Assembly (NCBI RefSeq): GCF_000526915.1
Contig: NZ_JAGZ01000004.1
Location: forward strand, 372,001 to 436,000
Direction: 5' to 3'
Length of the DNA stretch: 64,000 nt
Source: Mycobacterium genavense ATCC 51234
GTDB taxonomy: Bacteria; Actinomycetota; Actinomycetes; Mycobacteriales; Mycobacteriaceae
The position numbers and the translations under genes were made by a program. Within the stretch, counting starts at the first letter, position 1; every line of letters begins with the position of its first letter. The notes beneath the pieces were generated by a model that did no database searches, was not told where the DNA came from, and saw nothing but the letters and a program-made list of their open reading frames with translations. Below, piece after piece: positions 46,844-55,323 of the stretch.

Positions 46844-47961
46844 AAAGCTCCTTTGCCGTTGTGGTGTTGGGGATCCGGTGCCAGGCCGATGCAGATGTCC
46901 CAGGGATCGGGGGCGGCCAGGGCGTAGGCGCCCAATGCGACCGCGGATGCGGTAGGGCGACCAAATTCTTCTGTCCAGCTCCTGGCACGACTTGTGACCC
47001 GCCACAATTGATGTTCGAGCGTGGTGCCGATTGCGCCGTGGAGTTGGTGTGCCACGGTATTGGCCGGGGAAACCACCCTTGCGCAGGTGACCTTGGCGCA
47101 GTTCACGGCGAATTCTGTTGCCGGCGAGTCGAACCCGTACTCGACAGTCGTGCTCACCGCGAGGTTGACGGTCGCCCGCGCCTCTTCGACCAGGCCGGCC
47201 ATCGCCGCCAGCGACTGTTGCACCGCCTGAAACTGGCTCAGCGACTTCCCGAATTGCTCGCGTTCGCGGGTGTGCTGCAGTGTCAACTCTGCGACGGCGT
47301 CGAGTGCGCCGACAGCCTGGACGCATCGTGCCCAGGCGCCGCGTCGGATCAACTCACGCTCGGCACCGGGGAGGGGGTCACTGAACAGTTCGTGCGGGAG
47401 TTCGAAGAGCACGGTGTCGCGCGGCTCGCCGGCGAGGTTGTGCCGGTATTGAATCGACAATTCTCGATGGGTGGCTACCGCAATGCGTAGCCCGTCGGCG
47501 GTGCGGGCCGCTATCACGATCGCATCCGCGGCACTGGCCCACGGCACGTCGGTGGCCACGCCGCGCAGCCAGCCATTGCTGAGCTGGCTGTCGGCACAGG
47601 CGACGGTCAGCACCGCGTCTTGTGGCTGTTCATGGTCGATGAGTGAAATAAGCCATGCCGCAAGCAGATCCGTTTGGGCGATGGGAGCCGCAGCGGCGTG
47701 TCGAGCCAGCGTGTACAGGACCAGAGCTAGTTCGGCGGGTCCGGCGTCAAGGCTTGGTGTGCTGGTCAACCGGGCCAGCCCGGTGTCGCACAGGTCGGTC
47801 CACAGTTGCCGGTCGAGAGTTTCCGGCATGGTTCCACGACCGGCCCGGGCACCGGACGACTTCTGCCCGATATCCGTGATTAACTTGCACAAGTCCGACA
47901 GGTCGTCCGGCTGGCTGTCGGCAGTAAGGATGCCGCCGAGCAGAGCGTTGGCGTTAGTCAT
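46840..47961 (-). CDS. Acyl-CoA dehydrogenase, small-subunit type
   Basis: 373 residues. The N-terminal domain is poorly conserved and lacks the FAD/acyl AxTEPxxGSD motif, while the C-terminal domain has typical ACAD sequence (LTLQHTREREQFGKSLSQFQAVQQSLA and HQLHGAIGTTLEHQLWRVTSRA). This matches the partner subunit of heteromeric alpha2beta2 dehydrogenases that occur in pairs in steroid-catabolic clusters. Its likely partner is the FadE remnant immediately upstream (47958-48185), which is truncated; so it may be orphaned. ATG overlaps that remnant by four bases. Confidence 0.85.
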   Translation of the reverse strand: MTNANALLGGILTADSQPDDLSDLCKLITDIGQKSSGARAGRGTMPETLDRQLWTDLCDTGLARLTSTPSLDAGPAELALVLYTLARHAAAAPIAQTDLLAAWLISLIDHEQPQDAVLTVACADSQLSNGWLRGVATDVPWASAADAIVIAARTADGLRIAVATHRELSIQYRHNLAGEPRDTVLFELPHELFSDPLPGAERELIRRGAWARCVQAVGALDAVAELTLQHTREREQFGKSLSQFQAVQQSLAAMAGLVEEARATVNLAVSTTVEYGFDSPATEFAVNCAKVTCARVVSPANTVAHQLHGAIGTTLEHQLWRVTSRARSWTEEFGRPTASAVALGAYALAAPDPWDICIGLAPDPQHHNGKGAL

Positions 47962-48185
47962 CGAATTCCCATCTGCCGGGCGATCATCCCGCGCATGACC
48001 TCGTTTGTCCCGCCCCGCAGCGTGAACAGCGGTGCGTGCAAGCGGGCCGTGGTGGGTAGCTCGCGCATGGACTCAGCGTCGGACGACGTCGGACCGAGTT
48101 CCTCGATAAGTTCTGCAGCCACCTCGACGGACTCCTGCTCGAACGTTGTGCCGAGATCAATCGCAAGCGCATTGACCCTGCGGGT
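47958..48185 (-). pseudogene. C-terminal fragment of an acyl-CoA dehydrogenase
   Basis: Immediately after the SDR stop codon, and in the same frame, the sequence reads VNALAIDLGTTFEQE and ends FTLRGGTNEVMRGMIARQMG, the characteristic C-terminus of FadE proteins. There is no start and no N-terminal two thirds. The deletion joins it directly to the 3' end of the SDR gene. It was probably the flavin-binding partner of the next FadE gene. Confidence 0.85.
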
Positions 48186-48995
48186 TCATTGCAGCGCACC
48201 GATCGTCGGCACTGCGGTATCGGGCAGGTAGAAGTTTGGAGTGAGGTCTCCCTCACGGGCCGCGAGCCGATATTCGCTGAAGTCGGTGACACCTTCTTCG
48301 CGTAGCAACTGTTCGTCGGTGAAGAACTTGCCGCTGGTTATCGGTGGCCGGGTAACCAGCGCGTGCATTGCATCGGCCATGATGTGTGGACTCCGCGACT
48401 GTGCGGTGGCCTGGGTTTCGCCAAACGCCGCGAATTCTGCCGACCAACCCAGGGTGAGAAGGCTTTCCGCGTACTTGCTGACGGTATGGCCGACGTGGGC
48501 GCCGACCCACGCGGCTTCCAGGTTCACCGGCGGGGAAATATTGACGATATGGGCGTGCGGCGAGGCCGAGAACAGGGGCAGGGCCGTGTGCACCAACGTG
48601 AAGGGGCCTTCGACGTTGACCGCGAGCAAGCGATCGAAGCTTTTGGGCGGCAACGCCACGGTCGGCCGCAGATCCAATGCGCCGGCGTTGTTGACGACAA
48701 TGTCGAGTTGGCTGAACGCCTTGGCGACCGCGTTGACCGCGTCGCCGACTGATCCGGGATCGCGTACGTCGCACGGTATCGCCAAGGCCGCGCCGCCGGC
48801 GGCCCGCACGGCCTCTGCGGTTTCGTTCAGTGTACCCGCAATCTTCGGATTAGGTGTGGATGTCTTGGCCAGTAATGCAATTCGGATCCCATCAGCCGCG
48901 GCACGATCGGCGAGGGTGCGGCCGATACCTCGGCTGGCACCGCTAACCAGCATCACTTGGCCCGTCAATGACCGAGTGGCGCGATAGCTGCTCAC
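48186..48995 (-). CDS. SDR of the HSDL2 group with a His in place of the active Tyr
   Basis: 269 residues from GTG 48995, preceded by GGGAGA. NAD(P)-binding SGASRGIGRTLADRAAADG, NNAGALDLRP and VNISPPVNLEAAWVGAH are typical of HSDL2-like SDRs. In these proteins the active centre reads GYTLSK; here it is GHTVSK, so Tyr is His. The last part has the segments expected of the family (DAMHALVTRPPITSGKFFTDEQLL). It may be catalytically altered. Its gene runs directly into the FadE fragment and is divergent from the DUF35-thiolase gene. Confidence 0.83.
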   Translation of the reverse strand: MSSYRATRSLTGQVMLVSGASRGIGRTLADRAAADGIRIALLAKTSTPNPKIAGTLNETAEAVRAAGGAALAIPCDVRDPGSVGDAVNAVAKAFSQLDIVVNNAGALDLRPTVALPPKSFDRLLAVNVEGPFTLVHTALPLFSASPHAHIVNISPPVNLEAAWVGAHVGHTVSKYAESLLTLGWSAEFAAFGETQATAQSRSPHIMADAMHALVTRPPITSGKFFTDEQLLREEGVTDFSEYRLAAREGDLTPNFYLPDTAVPTIGALQ

Positions 48996-49063
48996 GTGTC
49001 TCCCTCACGGTGGATAGGCTGACGTAGCCGGGCGCCCACATCGAACTCGCGGTTGAATGATAT

Positions 49064-49081
49064 AACTATATATATATATGG
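49064..49081. promoter_or_regulatory. AT-rich operator candidate between divergent genes
   Basis: AACTATATATATATATGG, whose reverse complement contains ATATAGTTA; arms resemble the palindrome at 32906 (AACTATATAA/TTATATGGTT) with closer spacing. It lies between the HSDL2-like SDR and the thiolase-like/DUF35 gene and can serve both. Confidence 0.5.
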
Positions 49082-49124
49082 CGGTCGAGATATCGAAGTC
49101 TCCGGTACGACAAGGGTGGACGCT

Positions 49125-50336
49125 GTGACTGAAACTGGCCGGGTGCAGATTGCCTCCATCGGGACGTACTTGCCGCCCTGGGAGGTGCGCGGCGTGCGCG
49201 CCGCGGGTCCCGACGAGGATGCGCTGACGATGGCCGTGGCCGCGGGCCGGGCGGCAGATCCCGATGCCACTGCACGCCGGGTCGTGTTCGTCTCCCGCGA
49301 TTTCCCACTGCTCGAGGGCGGCAACGGCGCCGCGCTGCTCGCGGGTCTGTCCTTGCCCGCCGACGTGCCGGTAGCTGAAGTCCTGGGTGGCGGCCCGGTG
49401 GTACTCGACCAGATTTTGGCTGCCGACGACGGCACCTTGGTGCTCGCCTCCGATGCCGATGCGGCGGTCGGGGCCGGCGCCGTGCTGGTAGGCACGAGCG
49501 GACCGGCACTTAGCCCGGTGTCTCGGCAATTGCGCAGCCTGCACGTGGTGGCGCGCGGTGGTGACGGAGTGCGCCACACCTATGCTGACACCCGCCTGGT
49601 ACGCGAAATCGGGGTCGAGGCAACGGTTGCCCGGTTGGGCGTTGCCGATGTGGTCGCCGTCGTCGGTATCGGCGCCCGCGAACTCGGAAAGGGCTTGGTG
49701 GCAGCCGATTGCGTGCAACACCCGCAGTCCTCGGCGTCCGGTGTCATCGGTGCCCTCGCCGATGTTGTCCACGCCGGCACCGAGGGCATGCTGCTCGCCG
49801 TCAAACAGTCGACGGCGGTGGCTGCTCGCCTCGGCGCGGGAAGTTGTCCGATCAACCGAGACAAATCGGAGCCCGCGTCGTTGCCGGCGTCGAAGTATGT
49901 GGAAGGCAACGGAATCCCGATCTCGCTGGCCGCGTACAGTCGCGCGTTCGATCCCAAATTGCGTTGGGAAGCAGCGGTATTCGAACCCCGACCGGGCATC
50001 GATGCGGCACCGTTGTTTCCTCCCCGGGTTCGGGTGGACAGCCTCGGCGAGTTGGCCGACTACCGGTTGACCCCGTTGCCGCGTACCGGCACGGTCTACA
50101 CCCATACCACGGTGCACATCCCGGTTCCGGACCTCCCCGGCCCCTATTCGCTGGCCGTGGTGCAGCTCGATGGCAGCCAGGTCCGTGTGCTGCTCAAACT
50201 CACCGGCGTCGCGGCCGGGCAGATCGAGGTCGGCCAACCGGGCAGCGTGGTCTTGCGCAAGATCGCCAACCGGTCCGGGATTCCCGATTACGGTTACGCG
50301 TTCAGGCCCGAGCGGACACTAGGAGTATCGGCATGA
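49125..50336 (+). CDS. Thiolase-like/DUF35 fusion protein
   Basis: About 403 residues from GTG 49125 (VTETGRVQIASIGTYLPPWEV). The first 290 residues look like a degenerate HMG-CoA synthase/ketosynthase-type thiolase fold (GGNGAALLAGLSLPADVPVAEVLGGG); no catalytic Cys is seen at the expected place. The last 110 residues are an OB-fold DUF35 (TGTVYTHTTVHIPVPDLPGPYSLAVVQLDG and RSGIPDYGYAFRPERT). It overlaps the next thiolase gene by four bases (ATGA), suggesting that the two form one complex, as in Ltp2-ChsH2 aldolase pairs. Intact. Confidence 0.83.
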   Translation: MTETGRVQIASIGTYLPPWEVRGVRAAGPDEDALTMAVAAGRAADPDATARRVVFVSRDFPLLEGGNGAALLAGLSLPADVPVAEVLGGGPVVLDQILAADDGTLVLASDADAAVGAGAVLVGTSGPALSPVSRQLRSLHVVARGGDGVRHTYADTRLVREIGVEATVARLGVADVVAVVGIGARELGKGLVAADCVQHPQSSASGVIGALADVVHAGTEGMLLAVKQSTAVAARLGAGSCPINRDKSEPASLPASKYVEGNGIPISLAAYSRAFDPKLRWEAAVFEPRPGIDAAPLFPPRVRVDSLGELADYRLTPLPRTGTVYTHTTVHIPVPDLPGPYSLAVVQLDGSQVRVLLKLTGVAAGQIEVGQPGSVVLRKIANRSGIPDYGYAFRPERTLGVSA

Positions 50337-51493
50337 GAAACGTTGCGATCGTCGGGGCGGGAATGACGCCGTTCGCCGAGCATTTTGGGTTGGGAATCAA
50401 AGATCTGATCCCGATGGCCTACGCCGAGGCCGTGGCTCATGTCGACAAGAGCCTACAGAAGCGCGATGTCGAGGCCGCCTGGTTTGGCGAGTTGTCCACC
50501 ACCGATGGCTTTCCATCCGGCATTCTCGCGGACACCTTGGACCTCGTGGATATCCCGGTTACCAGGGTTGAGAATGCCTGCGCGACAGGCAATGACGCGA
50601 TTCGCAATGCGGCGATCGCGGTCGGCTCGGGTCTTTACGACGTGGTGCTGGTGGTCGGTGCTGATAAGGTACGTGAAACCGCGGCTAACACCACTTTTTG
50701 GGACTGGGCGGCCATGACGCGAGACAATGCGTGGGACTATCCGTTGGGTCTGGTTGCGCCGGCCAACTTTGCGCTGCACGTGACGCGATATCTGCACGAA
50801 TCTCCGGCTTCTCGAGAACACATGGCGATGGTGGCCGTGAAGAACCACTTCCATGCCTTGAAGAATCCGAAGGCGCAACTTCGCTACGAGATCACCATCG
50901 AGCAAGCCTTGAGCGCCCCGATCGTGGTTGACCCGTTTGGGCTGTACGACTGCACACCGCAAAGCGATGGCGCGGCGGCCGTCATCCTGGCTGCCGAGGA
51001 CGTCGTGGACCGATACACCGACCGGCCTGTCTGGATCCGCGGCTTCGGCCTGGGCATGGATCGGGTGATGCACCAGCACAAGTCGGATATGACCAGCTTC
51101 CTACCGACGGTGAAGGCCGCCAAATCCGCGATGGCGATGGCGGGGGTCAGCCCGAAGGACATCGACGTTGCCGAGGTGCACGATTGTTTCACCGGGGTGG
51201 AGCTGATCAGTTACGAAGACCTCGGTTTCGCGAGCCGTTTCGAAGCGCACAAGTTGGTCGAAGCCCGGGAGACTTATGTGGGTGGATCGATACCGGTCAA
51301 TCCCAGTTGTGGTCTGAAGGCAAAGGGCCACCCGCCCGGTGCAACGGGGGTTGCGCAGTGTTTCGAGTTGTTCAATCAGTTGCGTGGCGAAGCGGAGAAC
51401 CAGGTGGACGGGGCGCGAGTTGTCCTGGCGCACAATATCGGCGGACCGACAGCAGTGTCGGCCGTGACAATACTGTCGAATCGGAAGAGTTAG
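50333..51493 (+). CDS. SCP-x type thiolase (lipid-transfer protein family)
   Basis: 386 residues. Catalytic Cys in ENACATGNDAIRNAAIAV (about residue 85), VAEVHDCFTGVELISYE, and C-terminal GHPPGATGVAQCFEL and HNIGGPTAVSAV. Its partner is the DUF35-containing protein encoded just upstream with a 4-base overlap. It should cleave a 3-oxo- or 3-hydroxy-acyl-CoA side chain. Six bases after its stop begins the enoyl-CoA hydratase gene. Intact. Confidence 0.88.
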   Translation: MRNVAIVGAGMTPFAEHFGLGIKDLIPMAYAEAVAHVDKSLQKRDVEAAWFGELSTTDGFPSGILADTLDLVDIPVTRVENACATGNDAIRNAAIAVGSGLYDVVLVVGADKVRETAANTTFWDWAAMTRDNAWDYPLGLVAPANFALHVTRYLHESPASREHMAMVAVKNHFHALKNPKAQLRYEITIEQALSAPIVVDPFGLYDCTPQSDGAAAVILAAEDVVDRYTDRPVWIRGFGLGMDRVMHQHKSDMTSFLPTVKAAKSAMAMAGVSPKDIDVAEVHDCFTGVELISYEDLGFASRFEAHKLVEARETYVGGSIPVNPSCGLKAKGHPPGATGVAQCFELFNQLRGEAENQVDGARVVLAHNIGGPTAVSAVTILSNRKS

Positions 51494-51499
51494 GGCGCA

Positions 51500-52305
51500 A
51501 TGACTGCTGCGGAGACCGCGACGTTGGCCGGCTGCGAGGGCTTCGCGCCTTGGTTGCTGGTCGAGAAGCGAGGTGCGACGCATGTCGTCTCGATCAACCG
51601 GTCTGAGGCTCTCAACGCGGTCAACGAGGAGGTACACCACGCTTTCGCGCCGATCTGGCGTGTTCTCGCCGCCGACGACGACGTCAGATCGGTGATCGTC
51701 ACCGGCGTTGGTAAAGCTTTCTTCGCCGGCGGAGACATGGTCATGTTCGGGCGCCTCATCGAGGATGCCACGGCCCGCCAATTCCAGATCACCGAAGCGC
51801 GAACGGTGTTCATGGAAGTGATCAATTTCCCAAAGCCGCTCGTTTCGGCCGTCAACGGTCCCGCAGTGGGCCTTGGTTGCTCGATCGCGTTGTTGAGTGA
51901 TTTCCTGTGATGGGGGAGAGCAGCTACCTCGCGGATCCGCATGTGGCGGTGGGTCTGGTTGCCAGCGACGGTGGTGCGGCTATGCTCCCGCTTCTGATCG
52001 GCCTGATGAAAGCCAAGCAGTATGTGATGTTGGGGGACCGGATCAGTGCCGCGGACGCCGAGAAGCTGAATTTGGTCACGCGAGTCGCTGCCGATGACGC
52101 CGTGCTCGACGAAGCCTTGGTACTGGGCGAGCGGCTGGCCGCACTGCCGGCGCAGGCGTTGCGCGCGACCAAGATTGCCATGAACATGCACCTGTCTCGC
52201 GCCGCTCTTGGCGTCCTCGAATACGCGCTCGCGGAGGAATACACGTCCTTTTCGACTCGCGAATTCAAGGAACGCGTCGCGGCGTTTCGTGGCCGCAAGG
52301 CCTAA
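51500..52305 (+). pseudogene. Enoyl-CoA hydratase, one-base frameshift
   Basis: The first frame encodes a crotonase N-terminus with the oxyanion segment FFAGGDMVMFGR and NGPAVGLGCSIALLSDFL, then stops at TGA 51908-51910. Adding one G at about 51905-51909 restores LVMGESSYLADPHVAVGLVASDGGAAMLPLLIG to the end FRGRKA. The restored length of about 268 residues is normal. An ATG right at the shift (51910) is the only internal start. It is the last gene of the operon that begins at 49125. Confidence 0.85.
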
Positions 52306-52327
52306 CGGTGTACTCGCACTGGGCGGA

Positions 52328-53077
52328 TCATTCCTGCAGGTCGACGGGGGTCGACAGCTCGACGCCGGTGAACAAGAATTCTTCTGCCTTTCGGAGGTGC
52401 TTGCTCCACAGCTCGCCGGCCTTCTCCGCTTCTCCGGTCTTGATCAGGTCAAGGATCATTCGGTGAGTCTTGGCCGACCGGCGCACGGCCCGCTCGGCGT
52501 TGGCGCCGGTGGTGGGCTGCAGTGATCGATTGCCGTTTTCGATGATGTGGTGCAGCATCTCGTTGATCATCTGCAGCGTCTTGTTGTCCGACAAGCGCGC
52601 GATGGCCGCGTGAAAGTCGGTAAGTTGCGAGACCGCTTCGCTGCCAGGGCGCAGCTGAGCTTCTTGCTCGACGATGCTTTCAAGTTCGGCGATGACCTTG
52701 GGATCGCGCTTTTGTGCCAGCTGTACCACTAGCGGAGTTTCGATGGTTACGCGGGCATCGTAGACATCTTTGAGGGTGACGCGTTCGTACTCCAGAATGA
52801 GCCCGGCGTAGCGCGCCAGGGTTTGCTTGCGCGGCGCCTGCACTCGTGCGCCGCCCCGGACCCCGCGTTCCACCTTGATCAGCGACTCGGACTCCAATAC
52901 CCGGAATGCTTCCCGCAACGTGGGTCTGGAGACGCCGAACTGCTCCATGAGTTCGGATTCCGACGGCAACATCGTGCCCTCGCTGATCTCGCCGCGCACC
53001 ACCATGCGCCGCAGTACGGACGCCACCCTGTCAGCCATCTTTGGCTCACGGAGACTGTTGACCTCCACGTTTCCCAT
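52328..53077 (-). CDS. GntR-family (FadR-type) regulator
   Basis: 249 residues. Winged-helix DNA-binding part with ISEGTMLPSESELMEQFGVSRPTLREAFRVLESE (about 31-64) and the C-terminal FCD ligand domain with His/Asp positions (YDARVTIETPLV, DFHAAIARLSDNKTLQMINEML, AKTHRMILDLIKTGEAEKA). FCD regulators respond to acids or acyl-CoAs. It lies between the enoyl-CoA hydratase operon (convergent) and a FadE gene, and AT-rich DNA (53101-53140) upstream may be an autoregulatory site. An alternative ATG lies 13 codons inside. Confidence 0.88.
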   Translation of the reverse strand: MGNVEVNSLREPKMADRVASVLRRMVVRGEISEGTMLPSESELMEQFGVSRPTLREAFRVLESESLIKVERGVRGGARVQAPRKQTLARYAGLILEYERVTLKDVYDARVTIETPLVVQLAQKRDPKVIAELESIVEQEAQLRPGSEAVSQLTDFHAAIARLSDNKTLQMINEMLHHIIENGNRSLQPTTGANAERAVRRSAKTHRMILDLIKTGEAEKAGELWSKHLRKAEEFLFTGVELSTPVDLQE

Positions 53078-53108
53078 CCCTCCGATGGCATGCGTTGTTC
53101 AGAATATT

Positions 53109-53120
53109 CAGTTAAATATC
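53109..53120. promoter_or_regulatory. AT-rich element upstream of the GntR gene
   Basis: CAGTTAAATATC, within the AT-rich tract 53101-53140. It shares AGTTAAATA with the sequence at 63786-63805 and AGTTA with the palindrome at 56567. Low-confidence regulator site. Confidence 0.4.
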
Positions 53121-53181
53121 TGGATAGATTACTTGATCCAAAATCGACGTGCTCTTCTCGGTAGGGCAACGAGATGTTGTG

Positions 53182-54324
53182 TCAGAATCCCATGGCCCGG
53201 CCCATCAGATCTTTCATGATTTCGGTTGTCCCGGCGTACAACCGCTGCACCCGCGAATCTCGCCACAGCCGCGCCACCTCGTACTCGTTGATATACCCGT
53301 AGCCACCGTGCAGCTGCAGACAGCGATCGAGGATTTCCCATTGCACTTCCGACGTCCACCACTTCAGACCGGCGGCGTCGGCGTCAGATAGCGAGCCGTC
53401 GTTGACCGAGAGCACACACTGGTCCAGGTAAGGCTGCGCGGCGTCGAGCTTGACCTGCATCTCGGCGATGAAATGTCTATTCACCTGAAACTTGCCGATC
53501 GGCTGCCCGAAGGCGATACGTTGCGCCGCATATTCCTTGGTCAGATCGAGCGCGCGCCGGGCAGCCGGAATTGCGTAGCATGCGACGCCGACACGTTCGC
53601 TGGGCAGGTTCGCGACCAGATGGTAAAACCCGCGATTGGGTTCTCCGACCAGGTTCTGCTTGGGTACCCGGACATTGTCGAAAAACAGCTCGGCGGTGTC
53701 GGCCGAAAATTGGCCGATCTTGTCGAGTTTACGTCCGCGGGTGAACCCCGGCATGCCATCTTCGATCATCAGCAGGCTGATACCTTTGTGGCCTGCTTCG
53801 GGATCGGTTTTGACGGCGGTGAGCACCAGTGTCGACAGCAGCCCGTTGCTGATAAACGTTTTTTGCCCGTTGACCACCCAGTGGTCACCCTGATCTTGTG
53901 CGGTCGTCTTGATGCCGGCCAGGTCCGACCCCGCTACGGGCTCCGACATGGCGATCGAGCCGATGTATTCTCCCGCAACGAATTTGGGCAGCCAACGCTG
54001 CTTTTGCTCTTCGGTGGTCAATGAGTTGAGGTACGGGACGAGGATGTCGTTTTGCACTCCGAGGCCGATGCCGACCGCGCCTGTCATGAACATCTCTTCT
54101 GACAGGATCTGGTTGAACCGGAAGTCCCTGATTCCCAGCCCGCCGTATTGTTCGTCGAATTCCCATCCGATGAGGCCGTGTTCGCTGGCAGCCAGCCAGG
54201 CTTCGCGGCTGACTCTGCCATCCCGCTCCCACTTCTCAACGTGCGGAACGCATTCCCGTTCGAAAAACTCACGTGCGGTCGCGCGGAATTCCTCGTGAGT
54301 GTCATCAAAGATGTTGCGGCGCAT
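53182..54324 (-). CDS. Acyl-CoA dehydrogenase (FadE)
   Basis: 380 residues, ATG preceded by GGAGGAA. Typical ACAD: EYGG-like DEQYGGLGIRDF, FAD motif AMSEPVAGSDLAGIKTTAQ, NGQKTFISNG, and C-terminal LQLHGGYGYINEYEVARLWRD and LYAGTTEIMKD. At the usual catalytic position of the YEGT motif it has Ala (YAGT), as in isovaleryl-CoA-type dehydrogenases where a Glu in helix G takes over. Intact. It is the downstream neighbour of the FadE pair at 54349-56519. Confidence 0.9.
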   Translation of the reverse strand: MRRNIFDDTHEEFRATAREFFERECVPHVEKWERDGRVSREAWLAASEHGLIGWEFDEQYGGLGIRDFRFNQILSEEMFMTGAVGIGLGVQNDILVPYLNSLTTEEQKQRWLPKFVAGEYIGSIAMSEPVAGSDLAGIKTTAQDQGDHWVVNGQKTFISNGLLSTLVLTAVKTDPEAGHKGISLLMIEDGMPGFTRGRKLDKIGQFSADTAELFFDNVRVPKQNLVGEPNRGFYHLVANLPSERVGVACYAIPAARRALDLTKEYAAQRIAFGQPIGKFQVNRHFIAEMQVKLDAAQPYLDQCVLSVNDGSLSDADAAGLKWWTSEVQWEILDRCLQLHGGYGYINEYEVARLWRDSRVQRLYAGTTEIMKDLMGRAMGF

Positions 54325-54348
54325 CGTCTATTCCTCCAACTGGCATTA

Positions 54349-55323
54349 TCAGCACCCGGTCACGATCGTGGGTAGAGCCTGACCCGCAGTCTCCTGGCAG
54401 AAGAGCTGGTCGGCGAGATGCGCTTCCAAGGTTCGGTACGAACCGCATAACGCGTCGAGCTGGATTCCCCGGCGGCGTAGCGGTGCAGTCTGTGCTCGGC
54501 GGTCAATCCGATTGCGCCACATACCTGCAAGGCGGCGTCGGCGACCCAGCGATGGGCACGCCCGGCAGACGCTTTGGCGAGCTGTGCCTGCAGTGGCGCT
54601 GCGGTCCGCCAGCTTTCGGACAGCATGGCTCGCGCTGCCTCGAGCTGCGCGGCAGCATCCGCCAGGGCATGGCGCGGCGCCTGAAGTGCGCCGATCGCCG
54701 TGCCGAATTGGACGCGGCTACTGACGTGCTCGATCGCGGTGTGCAACGCGGTGTCCGCAACCGACACGAGCTCGGCTGCCAGACTGCGGTGCGCCGTGGC
54801 GAGCGCCCGGCCCCACGCCGGCGAGGCATCGACGCCGGTGCCGTCGAGCGGCCCGGTGATCCGTGTCCAATGCACGGACGGATCGAAGGTGTCGAGTCGA
54901 CTGGACTGCAGCAGTGAGGCGTCCACGACGCATACCGAAACAGAGCTGCCCGACCGGAACGGCACCGCGACGAGGACGGTGGCCGGTCCGAGGATCAGTC
55001 CGTCCACGGTGTGCTCGTCCGACGCCGGCGCGATCCCTGTCGACGGGAGCGGCAACAGGATCGTGGCGGGCAGCTCGTCGATCAGCCCGGCGAACTCCGC
55101 GAGCATGGCGCGCTAGGCAGTCGGTGTCGGTCAGCAATCGGCCCTGGACCCGGAAGAGCGCTTGCGGTGCGTGCAGCGGGAACTCGGATTCGATTTCCTC
55201 CCAGCCCATTTCGCTCAGCCGGTCACCGATGGGCACGTGCTCGCCGGCTGAGGCACCGGCGATGCCCTCGAAGAGCCGTACCACGGCCTCCTCGAGCATG
55301 GGCCAGGTATCGTCGTCGGTCAT
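54349..55323 (-). pseudogene. Acyl-CoA dehydrogenase partner subunit, two frameshifts
   Basis: Starts MTDDDTWPMLEEAVVRLFEG and is overlapped by the upstream FadE stop (ATGA). At about 55104-55112, after LLTDTDCLA, one base is missing; the frame moves to MLAEFAGLIDELPATI. A second change at about 54467-54473 moves it again, to RGIQLDALCGSYRTLEAHLADQLF and an end at 54349. The middle frame has ACAD-like AIEHVSSRVQFGTAIGALQAPRHALAD. It resembles the small subunit of an alpha2beta2 dehydrogenase whose partner is encoded at 55320. Confidence 0.8.
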
